Part shown: one piece after another, positions 7,966 through 15,951 of the stretch | Layout of the letters: each line of letters starts with the position of its first letter | How positions within the stretch are numbered: position 1 is the stretch's first letter | NCBI GenBank assembly: GCA_949127695.1 | Contig: CASBQH010000183.1 | Coordinates: 1 to 27,581 of the forward strand | Reading direction: 5' to 3' | DNA length: 27,581 bases | DNA from: Synechococcales cyanobacterium PMM_0073 | GTDB lineage: Bacteria > Cyanobacteriota > Cyanobacteriia > Elainellales > Elainellaceae | The notes under the pieces: generated by a model | Seen by the model: the letters and a program-made list of their open reading frames with translations, nothing else | What the model was told of the DNA's origin: nothing | Database searches by the model: none | Program-made: the position numbers and the translations under genes

Positions 7966-10545
7966 ATGCGAGTAAGATGGCGCTATATTTGGGTGACGCT
8001 GCTCGCGGTTGGCCTCTGCTGGCTAGCGCCAGCTAAGGCCGAGCTAGCGCCAGCCCAAACCTTTTACGAATCAGGCAACTATGGGGCAGCCATTGAGCGG
8101 CTGCTGCCAGAAATTCAGCAGGGTGATGCCTCCCACCAGGCGGCGGCTTGGGCCAATCTGGCTACGCTCTATCAGCAGTTGGGGCGCTGGCCAGAGGCAA
8201 ATCAGGCGATTGCAACCAGCCTGAGGCTAGCTGTAAATGCACCTGTACTGGCGCAAGTGCTAGAACTGCAAGGACAGCTTCAGCTGGCGCAAGGACAGGC
8301 CGAAGCCGCCCTTTTCAGCTGGCAGCAGTCGGCCAAGCTGTATCAACAGCAAGATAATCTGACCGGATTGCAGCAAAGCCAGTTTGATCAGGTGCAGGCG
8401 TTGCAAGCGCTGGGGCTGTACCGGCGAGCCTTGGCGCAGTTGAGCGAACTCAACGATCAGCTTCAGCCCGATCAGCCTTTAAAAGTGAGCATATTACGCA
8501 GTCTGGGCGAAGCCTTGCAGGTGGCAGGCGATTTGAGCCAGTCGCGGCAGATGCTGGAGCTAGCGCTACGGCTTTCTGCTAACCCAGATGACGCTAACCC
8601 AGATGCTGTTAACCCAGATGCTGTTAACCCAGATGCTATGGCGGCAACTCAGCTGAGCTTGGGTAATCTGACGCAGCGCGAAGCCAGCACGGCACTCAGC
8701 CTCAGCAATCTGACGCCAGAGGCAGCGCTGTCGGTGCTCCAGGCTCCTCGCCCAAGTACGCTGGCCGCCATCGCCCTACAGCAGCGCCAAGTCGCCGCTG
8801 CCCAACAGTTTGTGCAGCAGATGCAGCAGGCGCTGTGGCTCTACCAGCAGGCCGCCCAGCAGAACTCAGCGACCGCACCGCTCAACCAAATCGACGCACT
8901 GATCACGCTTCAGCGCTATCCAGAGGCAGTTGCTCTAGCCACTGCACTAGAGCCACAAATCGCCGCGCTGCCGCTGAACCACAGCCGCCTCTCACAGCAG
9001 ATCAAGCTGGCGCTGGCCGAAATGCAGCTCGAAATAGGCTCCCCTGACATACAGCTGATTGCCGCCGCGCAGCAAGCCGCGACCCTTGGCGATCTGCGGC
9101 AGCAATCCTTTGCGCTGGGCAGCCTCGGTCAATATTATGAGCAGCACCAGCAACCCGCTATTCGAGCCACCGAGCAAGCCCTGATGCTGGCGCAGTCGAT
9201 GCAGGCGGCAGATCTGGCCTATCGCTGGCAGTGGCAGCTGGGGCGATTGTTAAAGCAGCAGGGAGATCGAACTGGCGCAATTGCAGCCTACAGTGAAGCT
9301 GTCCGCAGCCTCCAGTCACTACGAAGTGATCTGGTGGGCATTAACCGCGAGGTGCAGTTTTCGTTTCAGTCGCAGGTGGAGCCGGTTTATCGGGAGTTGG
9401 CCGATCTGCTGCTGGCGGCGGATATTCAATCCTCACAGGTTGAGCTTGACCAAGCGCGACAGGTGATTGAAGGGCTGCAAGTGGCCGAGCTGGACAATTT
9501 CTTGCGGGAAGCCTGTCTAGAAACCGAGCTGAAGCTAGATCAAGTCATTGACCGCGATAATCTTTCGGCGGCAGTACTCTACACGATTGTTTTGCCGGAT
9601 CGAGTTGAGGTGATTTTGAAATTGCCGCAGCAAAAGTTGCAGCATTACAGCAGTGCCGTTGCTCGCCCAACCCTGGAAGCTACGGTAGATGAACTGCTGA
9701 ATGAGCTGAAGTTACCCTATGTCTCGCAGCGTTCACAGGTTTTATCTCAGCAGGTTTACCGCTGGCTGCTGGCTCCGGCCAGTGAGCGGCTGAATCCATC
9801 CATTGAAACGCTGGTATTTGTGCTAGACGGCAGTTTACGCAGTCTGCCGCTGGCTGCACTAAATGACGGACAGCAGTTTTTGATTGAAACCTATAGCGTA
9901 GCGGTTGCCCCCGGCCTGCGTTTGGCAGATCCGCAGCCGCTGCGCTATGCCAACCTGCTCATTGCCGGACTCAGCGAAGCGCGGGACAACTTTGCGCCGC
10001 TGAAGTTTGTCGCCCAGGAGATTCAGCAGATTAAAGCCGAGATTCCGAGCAAGGTGCTATTTAACGAGAGCTTTACGCAGGCCAACTTGCAAAAGCAGGT
10101 GAATCAATCTGACTACGCGATTGTGCATATTGCCACTCACGGGCAGTTTAGCTCTAATGCGGCCAATACGTTTATTCTGGCCTGGGATCGGCCAATTAAC
10201 GTGAATGAGCTGGGTCAGCTGCTGCAACGCGAGGCGATTAGTCCGCAGCCCATTGAGCTATTGGTACTGAGCGCTTGTCAAACTGCGGTAGGCGACCGGC
10301 GGGCGGCGCTGGGCATGGCAGGTGTTTCAATCAGAGCTGGGGCGCGTAGCACTCTGGCCTCACTGTGGAATTTGCAGGATGATTCGGGAGCCGCTCTGAT
10401 GGAGCAGTTTTATCGCAGCTTAGGCGAAAATCAAGTTTCTAAAGCTGAAGCGCTACGGCAGGCACAGCTGGCGCTGCTGAAAGATCCGCAGTATGGCGCA
10501 CCGCGCTTTTGGGCACCTTACATGCTTTTGGGTAATTGGCTATAG
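7966..10545 (+). CDS. Secreted TPR–CHAT domain protein
   Basis: An 859-residue protein with a signal peptide (RVRWRY, a hydrophobic core, and a likely cut after AKA at residue 25), so it probably acts in the periplasm or at the envelope. Residues ~26–470 are helical TPR-type repeats. The C-terminal part is a CHAT domain, a caspase-like fold, with the expected dyad: H725 in HIATHGQF and C771 in LSACQTAVG. Family members include separase-like proteases, but many cyanobacterial TPR–CHAT proteins have no known substrate, so protease activity here is inferred from the intact dyad. A good AGGAG lies seven bases before the ATG. It follows nadB by 14 bases and precedes a small membrane protein by 19, suggesting cotranscription. 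A 15-bp tandem repeat expands the linker at residues 206–225. Confidence 0.9.
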   Translation: MRVRWRYIWVTLLAVGLCWLAPAKAELAPAQTFYESGNYGAAIERLLPEIQQGDASHQAAAWANLATLYQQLGRWPEANQAIATSLRLAVNAPVLAQVLELQGQLQLAQGQAEAALFSWQQSAKLYQQQDNLTGLQQSQFDQVQALQALGLYRRALAQLSELNDQLQPDQPLKVSILRSLGEALQVAGDLSQSRQMLELALRLSANPDDANPDAVNPDAVNPDAMAATQLSLGNLTQREASTALSLSNLTPEAALSVLQAPRPSTLAAIALQQRQVAAAQQFVQQMQQALWLYQQAAQQNSATAPLNQIDALITLQRYPEAVALATALEPQIAALPLNHSRLSQQIKLALAEMQLEIGSPDIQLIAAAQQAATLGDLRQQSFALGSLGQYYEQHQQPAIRATEQALMLAQSMQAADLAYRWQWQLGRLLKQQGDRTGAIAAYSEAVRSLQSLRSDLVGINREVQFSFQSQVEPVYRELADLLLAADIQSSQVELDQARQVIEGLQVAELDNFLREACLETELKLDQVIDRDNLSAAVLYTIVLPDRVEVILKLPQQKLQHYSSAVARPTLEATVDELLNELKLPYVSQRSQVLSQQVYRWLLAPASERLNPSIETLVFVLDGSLRSLPLAALNDGQQFLIETYSVAVAPGLRLADPQPLRYANLLIAGLSEARDNFAPLKFVAQEIQQIKAEIPSKVLFNESFTQANLQKQVNQSDYAIVHIATHGQFSSNAANTFILAWDRPINVNELGQLLQREAISPQPIELLVLSACQTAVGDRRAALGMAGVSIRAGARSTLASLWNLQDDSGAALMEQFYRSLGENQVSKAEALRQAQLALLKDPQYGAPRFWAPYMLLGNWL
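8581..8640 (+). repeat. Four tandem 15-bp units in the TPR–CHAT gene
   Basis: Units of AACCCAGATGCTGTT type lie at 8581, 8596, 8611 and 8626. The second and third are identical; the first and fourth differ in their last few bases. They encode NPDDA-NPDAV-NPDAV-NPDAM, a non-helical insert between TPR-type helices. Confidence 0.95.
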
Positions 10546-10564
10546 TCTCAAGTGAATATTAATT

Positions 10565-10900
10565 ATGAACATGCGTCAGATTCGTAAGCTACACCAAACC
10601 ATTGCGCCGCTGGTCATTTTGCCGCTTTCCCTGACTATTCTCACAGGCGTGACCTATCGCTTAGCCAAGAGCTGGTTTAACTTGCCCAGAGAGCAGGTGC
10701 ATTGGCTCATGGTGATTCATGAAGGCGAATATCTGGGGCAGTTTCTGGAGCCGTTCTATGTGCTGCTGAACGGGCTGGGCGCACTCTGGATGCTGGGTAC
10801 GGGTAGCGTCATGCTCTGGCAGAATTTGAGTCGATCTAGCTGGCTGCGACAGTGGCGCAAGCCCGCAGAGTCAGCCGATTCTCAGCCGCCGAGTGAGTGA
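10565..10900 (+). CDS. Small PepSY-associated-type membrane protein
   Basis: A 111-residue protein with two likely membrane segments. The first is in RKLHQTIAPLVILPLSLTIL (residues ~8–32); the second is at ~65–88, in the stretch running from FYVLLNGLGALWMLGTG to SVMLW. The segment between carries HWLMVIHEGEYLG. The pattern RKLHQ…ILPL…LTG…YRL resembles the membrane helices of PepSY-associated proteins (PepSY_TM type) and a short cyanobacterial form often labelled PepSY domain-containing; no complete PepSY domain is visible. Function is unknown. It starts 19 bases after the TPR–CHAT gene and ends nine bases before the convergent dnaB stop, so it is the last gene of the nadB cluster. A second ATG two codons in (10571) is an alternative start; no clear ribosome binding site separates them. 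Confidence 0.7.
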   Translation: MNMRQIRKLHQTIAPLVILPLSLTILTGVTYRLAKSWFNLPREQVHWLMVIHEGEYLGQFLEPFYVLLNGLGALWMLGTGSVMLWQNLSRSSWLRQWRKPAESADSQPPSE

Positions 10901-10909
10901 CTGGCATTT

Positions 10910-13900
10910 TTAAGTTCGGCTGGGAGCAGCCAAATTGCGAAACAGCGTGTACTGCGGATCGAACAGCAGCTTGACTGTGCCGACTGGGCCATTCCGATGC
11001 TTGGTAATAATCACTTCGGCAATGCCGCGATCAGGCGTGTCAGGATTGTAGTATTCGTCGCGATAGAGCATCATAACGACATCTGCGTCTTGCTCAATTG
11101 AGTTGTGAACCACGATGTTGTTAGCAACAAAATTATGCAGCTCTGGAACGGTTAAATCAAAGACTTCTTCCACTCCGTCTGGTTGGATTGATTGAACGCA
11201 ATCCCAGTAAATATCGCTGGTTGCCAGATGCTTCAACTCTGCTGAATTTACGACTTGAGCCAGTCGCGCAGCGCGTTCACGACTCAAGTTCTGCTGATAA
11301 ATGCTAGTTCCGCAGTAAGCCATACCAAGCTGAGACTGCATTTGCCGGGTTGTTAAACCCGCAACTTGCATGGCAGGAACAGCATAGATTTTCCAAACAT
11401 GATGAGCCATTACATCCCGATTCGTATTGGAGACTCTGCCAGAAATATGAGCTGCAATCTCTTGGAGCGCCTGTTGCTTATACGAGCCTACTGCGCCAAT
11501 TAAATTCACGAATCTCTCTATATCTATTTTGCCGGTGACAACGACATGATGCTGATCACGCCCTTTGCCAGACTGTGAAGAGATTCTGAGTCGAGCATTG
11601 ATACCAACTCTCAATAGCAAAGCCTGCACATCACGAGCAAGTCGCTGACTGCTGCTGGCATAATAAGCAATGGGACGAGGACTGCGACCAGCGATTAGCT
11701 TAATCGAACCATCTGTGCTCCAAAGATGACGCAGGAACAGGGAAATTGCCGCTTGGGGTTGCTCAAAGACGGCAGTGGGCACAAATTTTTCATGCGACCT
11801 CAAACCAAATACGCCCAAACGAGTCAGCCACTGAGCGACAGGATTTCGCACGCCATGCGTCAACCGCCGACTAGCTGCGAGATAAACCTGATACCAGTCA
11901 CGTTCTCGAACAATTCGAGGATTGATCTGCTCGCCAAAAACTTGAGTCGTCAGAGATATGACCGTTTCAGCTAAGTCTGTTTCGCAGGTGGTGTACTGGA
12001 TGGCATGACGAGGCAACGTGCAGCCATCACCAATGAGATGACCGAGCAGCGCCAGTTCTGCATCACTGATTGTTTGAGGCGCTGAGCTGGATAACTGACG
12101 CGGCAAGGCAATTCGATCGCCAATTTCTAATTCATCTAGACGCTTCCAGCCCTGAATTGTCAAAAACTGATGATTGCCAGTAGCGCGAATACTCCGTCCT
12201 AGCTGAGTTTTGAGCTGTAATACAGGCTTTATTCCGGTTGTAAAAGCACGGCTCACAGTTGCTTGCTCAAGCTGCATTGTAGTTTCGTTGACTGCCCAAA
12301 CGGTAAAATCAGATTGCCCCACTAAATCGCGAATGGGAACCTCTAGACCGCTTGCCAGCGTAATCAAAGTCTCGCCCGTCAAGCAGCCACTTTCTCTGAG
12401 ATCTGACATCATTGGCCGCTTGTTGGTGCGCGATTCGACGCCTCGGCTGAGCTGAGACAGGGCAATAATTGGCACCTGAAGTTCTCGCGCCAACCCCTTG
12501 AGCGAGCGCGTCACTTTGGAGAGTTCTTGGACGCGGTTATCGCTGCCGCTGCCTTCCATGAGTTGCAGGTAGTCAATCATGATTAGTCCCAAAGCTCCGG
12601 CTTGCTCAGCCTGCAATCTGCGGCATTTGGAGCGCATTTCGGCTACGGAAATATTGGGCGTATCGTCAATGAAGACCGGCAGCTGCGACAGAACGCTAAT
12701 CGCGTGCCCCAGCGGCTCCCATTCCGTTTGGCTCACCCGCCCAGAGCGCAGCCTGCCGCTTTCCACCTGCGCTTCACTGGAGAGCAGCCGATACACGAGC
12801 TGTTCTTTCGACATCTCTAAGCTAAATACGGCAATCGGCAGCTTGTGGAAGGCAGCAATGTTGCGGGCAATATTCAAGACGAAGCTGGTGTTGTGAACGC
12901 AAATATCATTAGCAATGAAATTATGCGTATCCGGAATAGTCAAATCGTAGACTTGCTTGTAGCCTGTCAGCTGAATGGAAGTAATCTCGTCCCAGTAAAT
13001 ATCGCTGCTAGCAAGCGCCTGAAGATCTGGACTGTCTAAAGCAGTGGCCAGCGCCAACAGTCGGTCGCGGGTTGGAGCGCGTTTGCCAACATGAATATTG
13101 GAAGCGCCGACAATTTCAGCCTTCAGGGCAATTGATCTCCAGGTTTGCTCGTCCTTGGCAATAGCCAACTGCTGCCAGATTTCGACTGGAATCAGGTCGC
13201 GGTTAGTCTGGTAGCGTTTGGTCGAGATCGCCGCCTGGACTGCGTTGACTGCCTCTGTTTTGCCAAAAATACCGATCTCATTGACAAATTGCCCGATTGA
13301 ACGCGCATCTGTAATGTCAAGCTGCCAGATGGATCGAGCTTCGCCCTGATACTTGACCGAACGCAGCCGCAGCGATCCAATAATGCCGAATCTGAGCAGC
13401 AAATGCTGGACTTGTCGGGCTAGTTTTTCACTGACGCTGGCATAGCCGAGCTGAGCCTGTCCAGAAGCCAGCACAGTTGCCCAGCCGTCGGTGGCAAACA
13501 GTCGATTCAAAAATAGCGAGAGCTGATCCCGCTGTAGCTGGAATACGACCGATGGAATGGTTTTACAATGCGCGTTTTTCCCCCAAAGCTGCATTTCTTT
13601 TAGCCATTGCGTCAGACGATTTTGGGGATTAATGCTAGCAAATCCACCCGGAATTAGAAATTCTGCGGAAACACCCAAGATCTGGCAGATTGTCTCAAAG
13701 CTGCTTTGGCTAGGCGTACAGATACCCTGCTTCCATTGACTCAGTAAAGCAGGACTGACGTTAAGCTGTTGGGCTAGCTGTCGCCCAACCATTGAATGAG
13801 CTGTGAGGATTTGACTGAGCGCTTGGCCGAATTGCTGCCGCTGAGCCGCTACAGTCTCGAAGTCAGTAGACACATAAAAGCTAGGAGCTTTCTGACCGTG

Positions 13901-15031
13901 ATCGGTTTCGACCCGAATGCTCAGCTGCCCAAACTGCTCAATCGCCTCCTTAAAGTCTTGCTGAATCTCTGGGTTGGTATTGGTGAAACTGGGGCAAGTA
14001 TGTGTGAGACAGCCGTCGCCGATCAGGTAAGCCAGCAGCTTGACTTTGTAATCGGGCAACTTGGCCTTGCCAAAGCAGGGAAGCTGGCGCGGTACGGCAA
14101 TCTTGTCCCCGGGCTGGAGTTCTGAGAGTTGTTGCCAGCCTTGAACCGTGAGATAGGGATGAGTCAGGGTCGTTTCAATGCTGCGCCCCAGCCGAGTCGT
14201 AACGCGAAAGACTGGCTTGATGCCGTCATCGACAAAAGCCGAGGGTGAAGTCCAATTCAGCTGCCAGTTTGAGCTGAGCGTTAATAAATCGGCCTGCTGA
14301 GCGCGGTAAATCTGCTCAATTGTGCTGATCGAACCATCCCGCAGCAGAATCTCGGCATCATAGGCCAGACATTTCCCCATTGACGGACGACCCGCCGCGA
14401 TAATCAAATCTGAGCGCTGGAAGCCCTGGGTCATGGCATCTAGATCATAGAAGCCGCAGGAGATACCGGGCAGCACCAGCCCCAGCGAACGGCTTTCGAT
14501 ATCAGAAAAGGTGGTGGTGAGAATATCGGCAGTGGCGACTAGACTCTGCTGCGGGCGCGCCTGCGTGATGTTAAAGATTTTCTGCTCCGACTGATCGAGC
14601 ACTTTTTCCAGGGGCGTATTGGTTTCGTAGCCCAGCTGCGCCACCTCAGTTCCTGCCTGAATCAGCTTGCGCCGCAGGTATTTTTCCATCACCAGCTGCG
14701 CGTACTGGTCGATGTTGACGGCGCTAATTGTTCGGTCTATCAGCTCGGCGATCCGGGTTTGGCCGCCCACTTTATCCAGCAGTCCATGATCGTTCAGGTA
14801 GCTAGTGACGCTCATCAAGTCAGTCGGGCGACCCTGCGCCTGGAGAGCAATCGCGGCGCGGTAGACTTCCTGGTGGGCGCTGATGTAAAACGCTTCGGGG
14901 CGCAGCACCTCCAGCACTCGTCCCATCGCCTCTGGATCGAGCAGAATGCCGCCCAGGATAGCTTCTTCCGCATCAATGTTTTGCGGCGGCAGACGGTCTT
15001 GATAATTCTGGAAGCTGAGTTCTTGAACCAT
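10910..15031 (-). CDS. dnaB: Replicative DNA helicase DnaB precursor with two inteins
   Basis: DnaB is the hexameric 5'→3' helicase that drives the replication fork. The 1373-residue precursor contains three extein pieces: residues 1–220, 715–882 and 1311–1373, together 451 residues, the normal DnaB length. The first piece has the N-terminal domain (PPQNIDAEEAILGGILLD) and ends in GRPSMGK. The second starts with TSF, so the Walker A motif is complete only after splicing. It contains the Walker B segment LGLIMIDYLQL and ALSQLSRGVE. The third begins SIEQDADVVM. Inteins occupy 221–714 and 883–1310. Active helicase thus depends on both being spliced out. The start ATG at 15031–15029 gives the standard N-terminus. 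The gene runs convergently into the PepSY-type gene and is divergent from the FAS1 gene. No interruption of the frame is seen. Confidence 0.97.
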   Translation of the reverse strand: MVQELSFQNYQDRLPPQNIDAEEAILGGILLDPEAMGRVLEVLRPEAFYISAHQEVYRAAIALQAQGRPTDLMSVTSYLNDHGLLDKVGGQTRIAELIDRTISAVNIDQYAQLVMEKYLRRKLIQAGTEVAQLGYETNTPLEKVLDQSEQKIFNITQARPQQSLVATADILTTTFSDIESRSLGLVLPGISCGFYDLDAMTQGFQRSDLIIAAGRPSMGKCLAYDAEILLRDGSISTIEQIYRAQQADLLTLSSNWQLNWTSPSAFVDDGIKPVFRVTTRLGRSIETTLTHPYLTVQGWQQLSELQPGDKIAVPRQLPCFGKAKLPDYKVKLLAYLIGDGCLTHTCPSFTNTNPEIQQDFKEAIEQFGQLSIRVETDHGQKAPSFYVSTDFETVAAQRQQFGQALSQILTAHSMVGRQLAQQLNVSPALLSQWKQGICTPSQSSFETICQILGVSAEFLIPGGFASINPQNRLTQWLKEMQLWGKNAHCKTIPSVVFQLQRDQLSLFLNRLFATDGWATVLASGQAQLGYASVSEKLARQVQHLLLRFGIIGSLRLRSVKYQGEARSIWQLDITDARSIGQFVNEIGIFGKTEAVNAVQAAISTKRYQTNRDLIPVEIWQQLAIAKDEQTWRSIALKAEIVGASNIHVGKRAPTRDRLLALATALDSPDLQALASSDIYWDEITSIQLTGYKQVYDLTIPDTHNFIANDICVHNTSFVLNIARNIAAFHKLPIAVFSLEMSKEQLVYRLLSSEAQVESGRLRSGRVSQTEWEPLGHAISVLSQLPVFIDDTPNISVAEMRSKCRRLQAEQAGALGLIMIDYLQLMEGSGSDNRVQELSKVTRSLKGLARELQVPIIALSQLSRGVESRTNKRPMMSDLRESGCLTGETLITLASGLEVPIRDLVGQSDFTVWAVNETTMQLEQATVSRAFTTGIKPVLQLKTQLGRSIRATGNHQFLTIQGWKRLDELEIGDRIALPRQLSSSAPQTISDAELALLGHLIGDGCTLPRHAIQYTTCETDLAETVISLTTQVFGEQINPRIVRERDWYQVYLAASRRLTHGVRNPVAQWLTRLGVFGLRSHEKFVPTAVFEQPQAAISLFLRHLWSTDGSIKLIAGRSPRPIAYYASSSQRLARDVQALLLRVGINARLRISSQSGKGRDQHHVVVTGKIDIERFVNLIGAVGSYKQQALQEIAAHISGRVSNTNRDVMAHHVWKIYAVPAMQVAGLTTRQMQSQLGMAYCGTSIYQQNLSRERAARLAQVVNSAELKHLATSDIYWDCVQSIQPDGVEEVFDLTVPELHNFVANNIVVHNSIEQDADVVMMLYRDEYYNPDTPDRGIAEVIITKHRNGPVGTVKLLFDPQYTLFRNLAAPSRT
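11102..12385 (-). other. DnaB intein 2 (SGC/HNS site), LAGLIDADG type
   Basis: Residues 883–1310 of the precursor, 428 residues. It starts CLTGETLITLASG after DLRESG and ends FVANNIVVHN before Ser+1 (SIEQDAD). This is the same insertion point as the well-known Synechocystis DnaB intein, and the ends resemble it closely (block B GRSIRATGNHQFLTIQGW; C-terminal VEEVFDLTVPELHNF). It keeps a homing endonuclease with LLGHLIGDG and LFLRHLWSTDG. Its C-terminal endonuclease part, from SNTNRD to ATSDIYWD, lines up with the same part of intein 1 (TNRD … ASSDIYWD), so the two are related. Confidence 0.96.
12890..14371 (-). other. DnaB intein 1 (P-loop site), LAGLIDADG type with extra HTH-like insert
   Basis: Residues 221–714 of the precursor, 494 residues. 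It starts with Cys (CLAYDAEILL) directly after the Walker A lysine and ends in ICVHN before Thr+1. Splicing blocks are intact: block B TTLTHPYLTVQGW and the C-terminal VYDLTIPDTHNFIAND. Two LAGLIDADG-like motifs, LLAYLIGDG and LFLNRLFATDG, mark a homing endonuclease; each keeps the acidic residue expected for catalysis. A segment of about 66 residues resembling an XRE helix-turn-helix lies between the two motifs. An intein at the DnaB P-loop is known in mycobacteria, where splicing responds to redox state and zinc; whether this one is regulated is inference. Confidence 0.95.
13646..13852 (-). other. XRE/Cro-like helix-turn-helix insertion inside intein 1
   Basis: Precursor residues ~394–462. 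The core HSMVGRQLAQQLNVSPALLS, then QWKQGICTP and FETICQILGVS, has the spacing of a XRE-type helix-turn-helix: a helix, a short turn after LNVS, a recognition-like helix with QWKQG, and a helix ending in LGVS. Intein 2 has no matching segment; its sequence goes almost straight from the equivalent of FYVSTD to the equivalent of NRLTQWL. The size difference between the inteins (494 versus 428, 66 residues) matches this segment. Role in DNA recognition by the endonuclease is inferred. Confidence 0.7.
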
Positions 15032-15321
15032 GAGGCTAGGGGTGAGAGCGGCGCAGGGTGGACAGATTGAGCTAGTATCTCTGTACTAAAAAATCTCAAG
15101 TGTCCAGTATTGTAGCCTGCTTGCTGAGTGGTTGCACCAGCCCCAAGGAAATTGTAATTTCTAGATGCAGAGAGAAAAATCCAGCATCGAACCAGAAAGT
15201 GCACAAACCAGCTTCCCAGAAATCCACCCTTCGACACATTAATTAGATTTATACGTCAAGTGTTTTTTGTTAAAAATGACTTATATTGTATCTGTCCGCA
15301 CAAAATAACTGGATAAAAATC
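15032..15321. other. Divergent intergenic region between dnaB and the FAS1 gene
   Basis: This 290-base stretch must hold promoters for both directions. On the minus strand TTGAGA is followed after 16 bases by TACTAG, a weak candidate for dnaB. On the plus side TTATATTGTATC near 15281–15292 is -10-like but lacks a -35 box at good spacing. A short perfect palindrome, GAAATT-GT-AATTTC, lies at 15148–15161 and could be an operator. I see no gene or RNA here. Confidence 0.45.
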
Positions 15322-15723
15322 ATGGCTGATATTGTTGATACTGCTGTTGCAGCTGGTTCATTCAGTACTTTAGTGGCTGCGGTCAAAGCGGCTGGGCTGG
15401 TCGAGACGCTAAAGGGTGCAGGGCCTTTTACCGTTTTTGCTCCTACAGATGAAGCCTTTGCAAAGCTTCCAGCAGGTACGGTTGATGCGCTGCTCAAGGA
15501 TGTTCCTAAGCTGAAGAAAATTCTGACCTACCATGTGGTGTCAGGTAAAGTGATGGCAGCTGATGTCGTCAAGCTGAAGTCAGCCAAAACAGTAGAAGGT
15601 TCAGAAGTGAAGATTGACGCCTCCTCGGGCGTTAAGGTCAATAATGCCACGGTTACAACGCCTGATGTCGCCGCCGACAACGGGGTAATTCACATCATTG
15701 ATACCGTGCTGATGCCCGCGTAA
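15322..15723 (+). CDS. FAS1 (fasciclin) domain protein
   Basis: A 133-residue protein made of a single FAS1 domain. Typical marks are [15 protein letters not shown], the [10 protein letters not shown] strand (YHV motif) and the closing [15 protein letters not shown]1 domains act in adhesion and protein–protein contact, and short stand-alone forms are common in cyanobacteria with no firm role. No signal peptide is seen: the protein starts [14 protein letters not shown], so it is either cytoplasmic or exported by another route. The ATG at 15322 has GGAT eleven bases upstream; an in-frame TTG at 15286 would add twelve unlikely residues. It is a single-gene unit with a strong terminator after it. 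Confidence 0.93.
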   Translation: MADIVDTAVAAGSFSTLVAAVKAAGLVETLKGAGPFTVFAPTDEAFAKLPAGTVDALLKDVPKLKKILTYHVVSGKVMAADVVKLKSAKTVEGSEVKIDASSGVKVNNATVTTPDVAADNGVIHIIDTVLMPA

Positions 15724-15789
15724 TCTGGCGCTGAAGTCCTAAATTCTAGCCTGTGAGCGAGTTTATACTCGTGAGCAAGTCTATCGCTG

Positions 15790-15829
15790 TGAGGCAGTAG
15801 CTTAGAACGCTACTGCCTCAGCTTGTTTT
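15790..15829 (+). terminator. Rho-independent terminator after the FAS1 gene
   Basis: TGAGGCAGTAGC (15790–15801) and GCTACTGCCTCA (15809–15820) form a perfect 12-bp stem with a seven-base loop, followed by GCTTGTTTT. A smaller hairpin, CGAGT-TTAT-ACTCG, lies just before it (about 15758–15771). Confidence 0.8.
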
Positions 15830-15951
15830 AAAATCATGCTTGAAGATCTGCTGAACAGGGGGCAGATCACCTTGACGCTTCACCCAAATTAACGCTGAAA
15901 TGGCCGTATGACCTTAAATGGCTCCCTGCGGTTTTGATGAGGATTTGGTGA

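Noticed and set aside
8581..8640. Possible CRISPR-like array
   Set aside because: Units are 15 bp, contiguous with no spacers, and in frame within a coding gene.
11102..14371. dnaB as a broken or fused gene
   Set aside because: The inserts have exact intein borders (Cys1, HN then Thr/Ser) and the exteins rejoin to a normal 451-residue DnaB.
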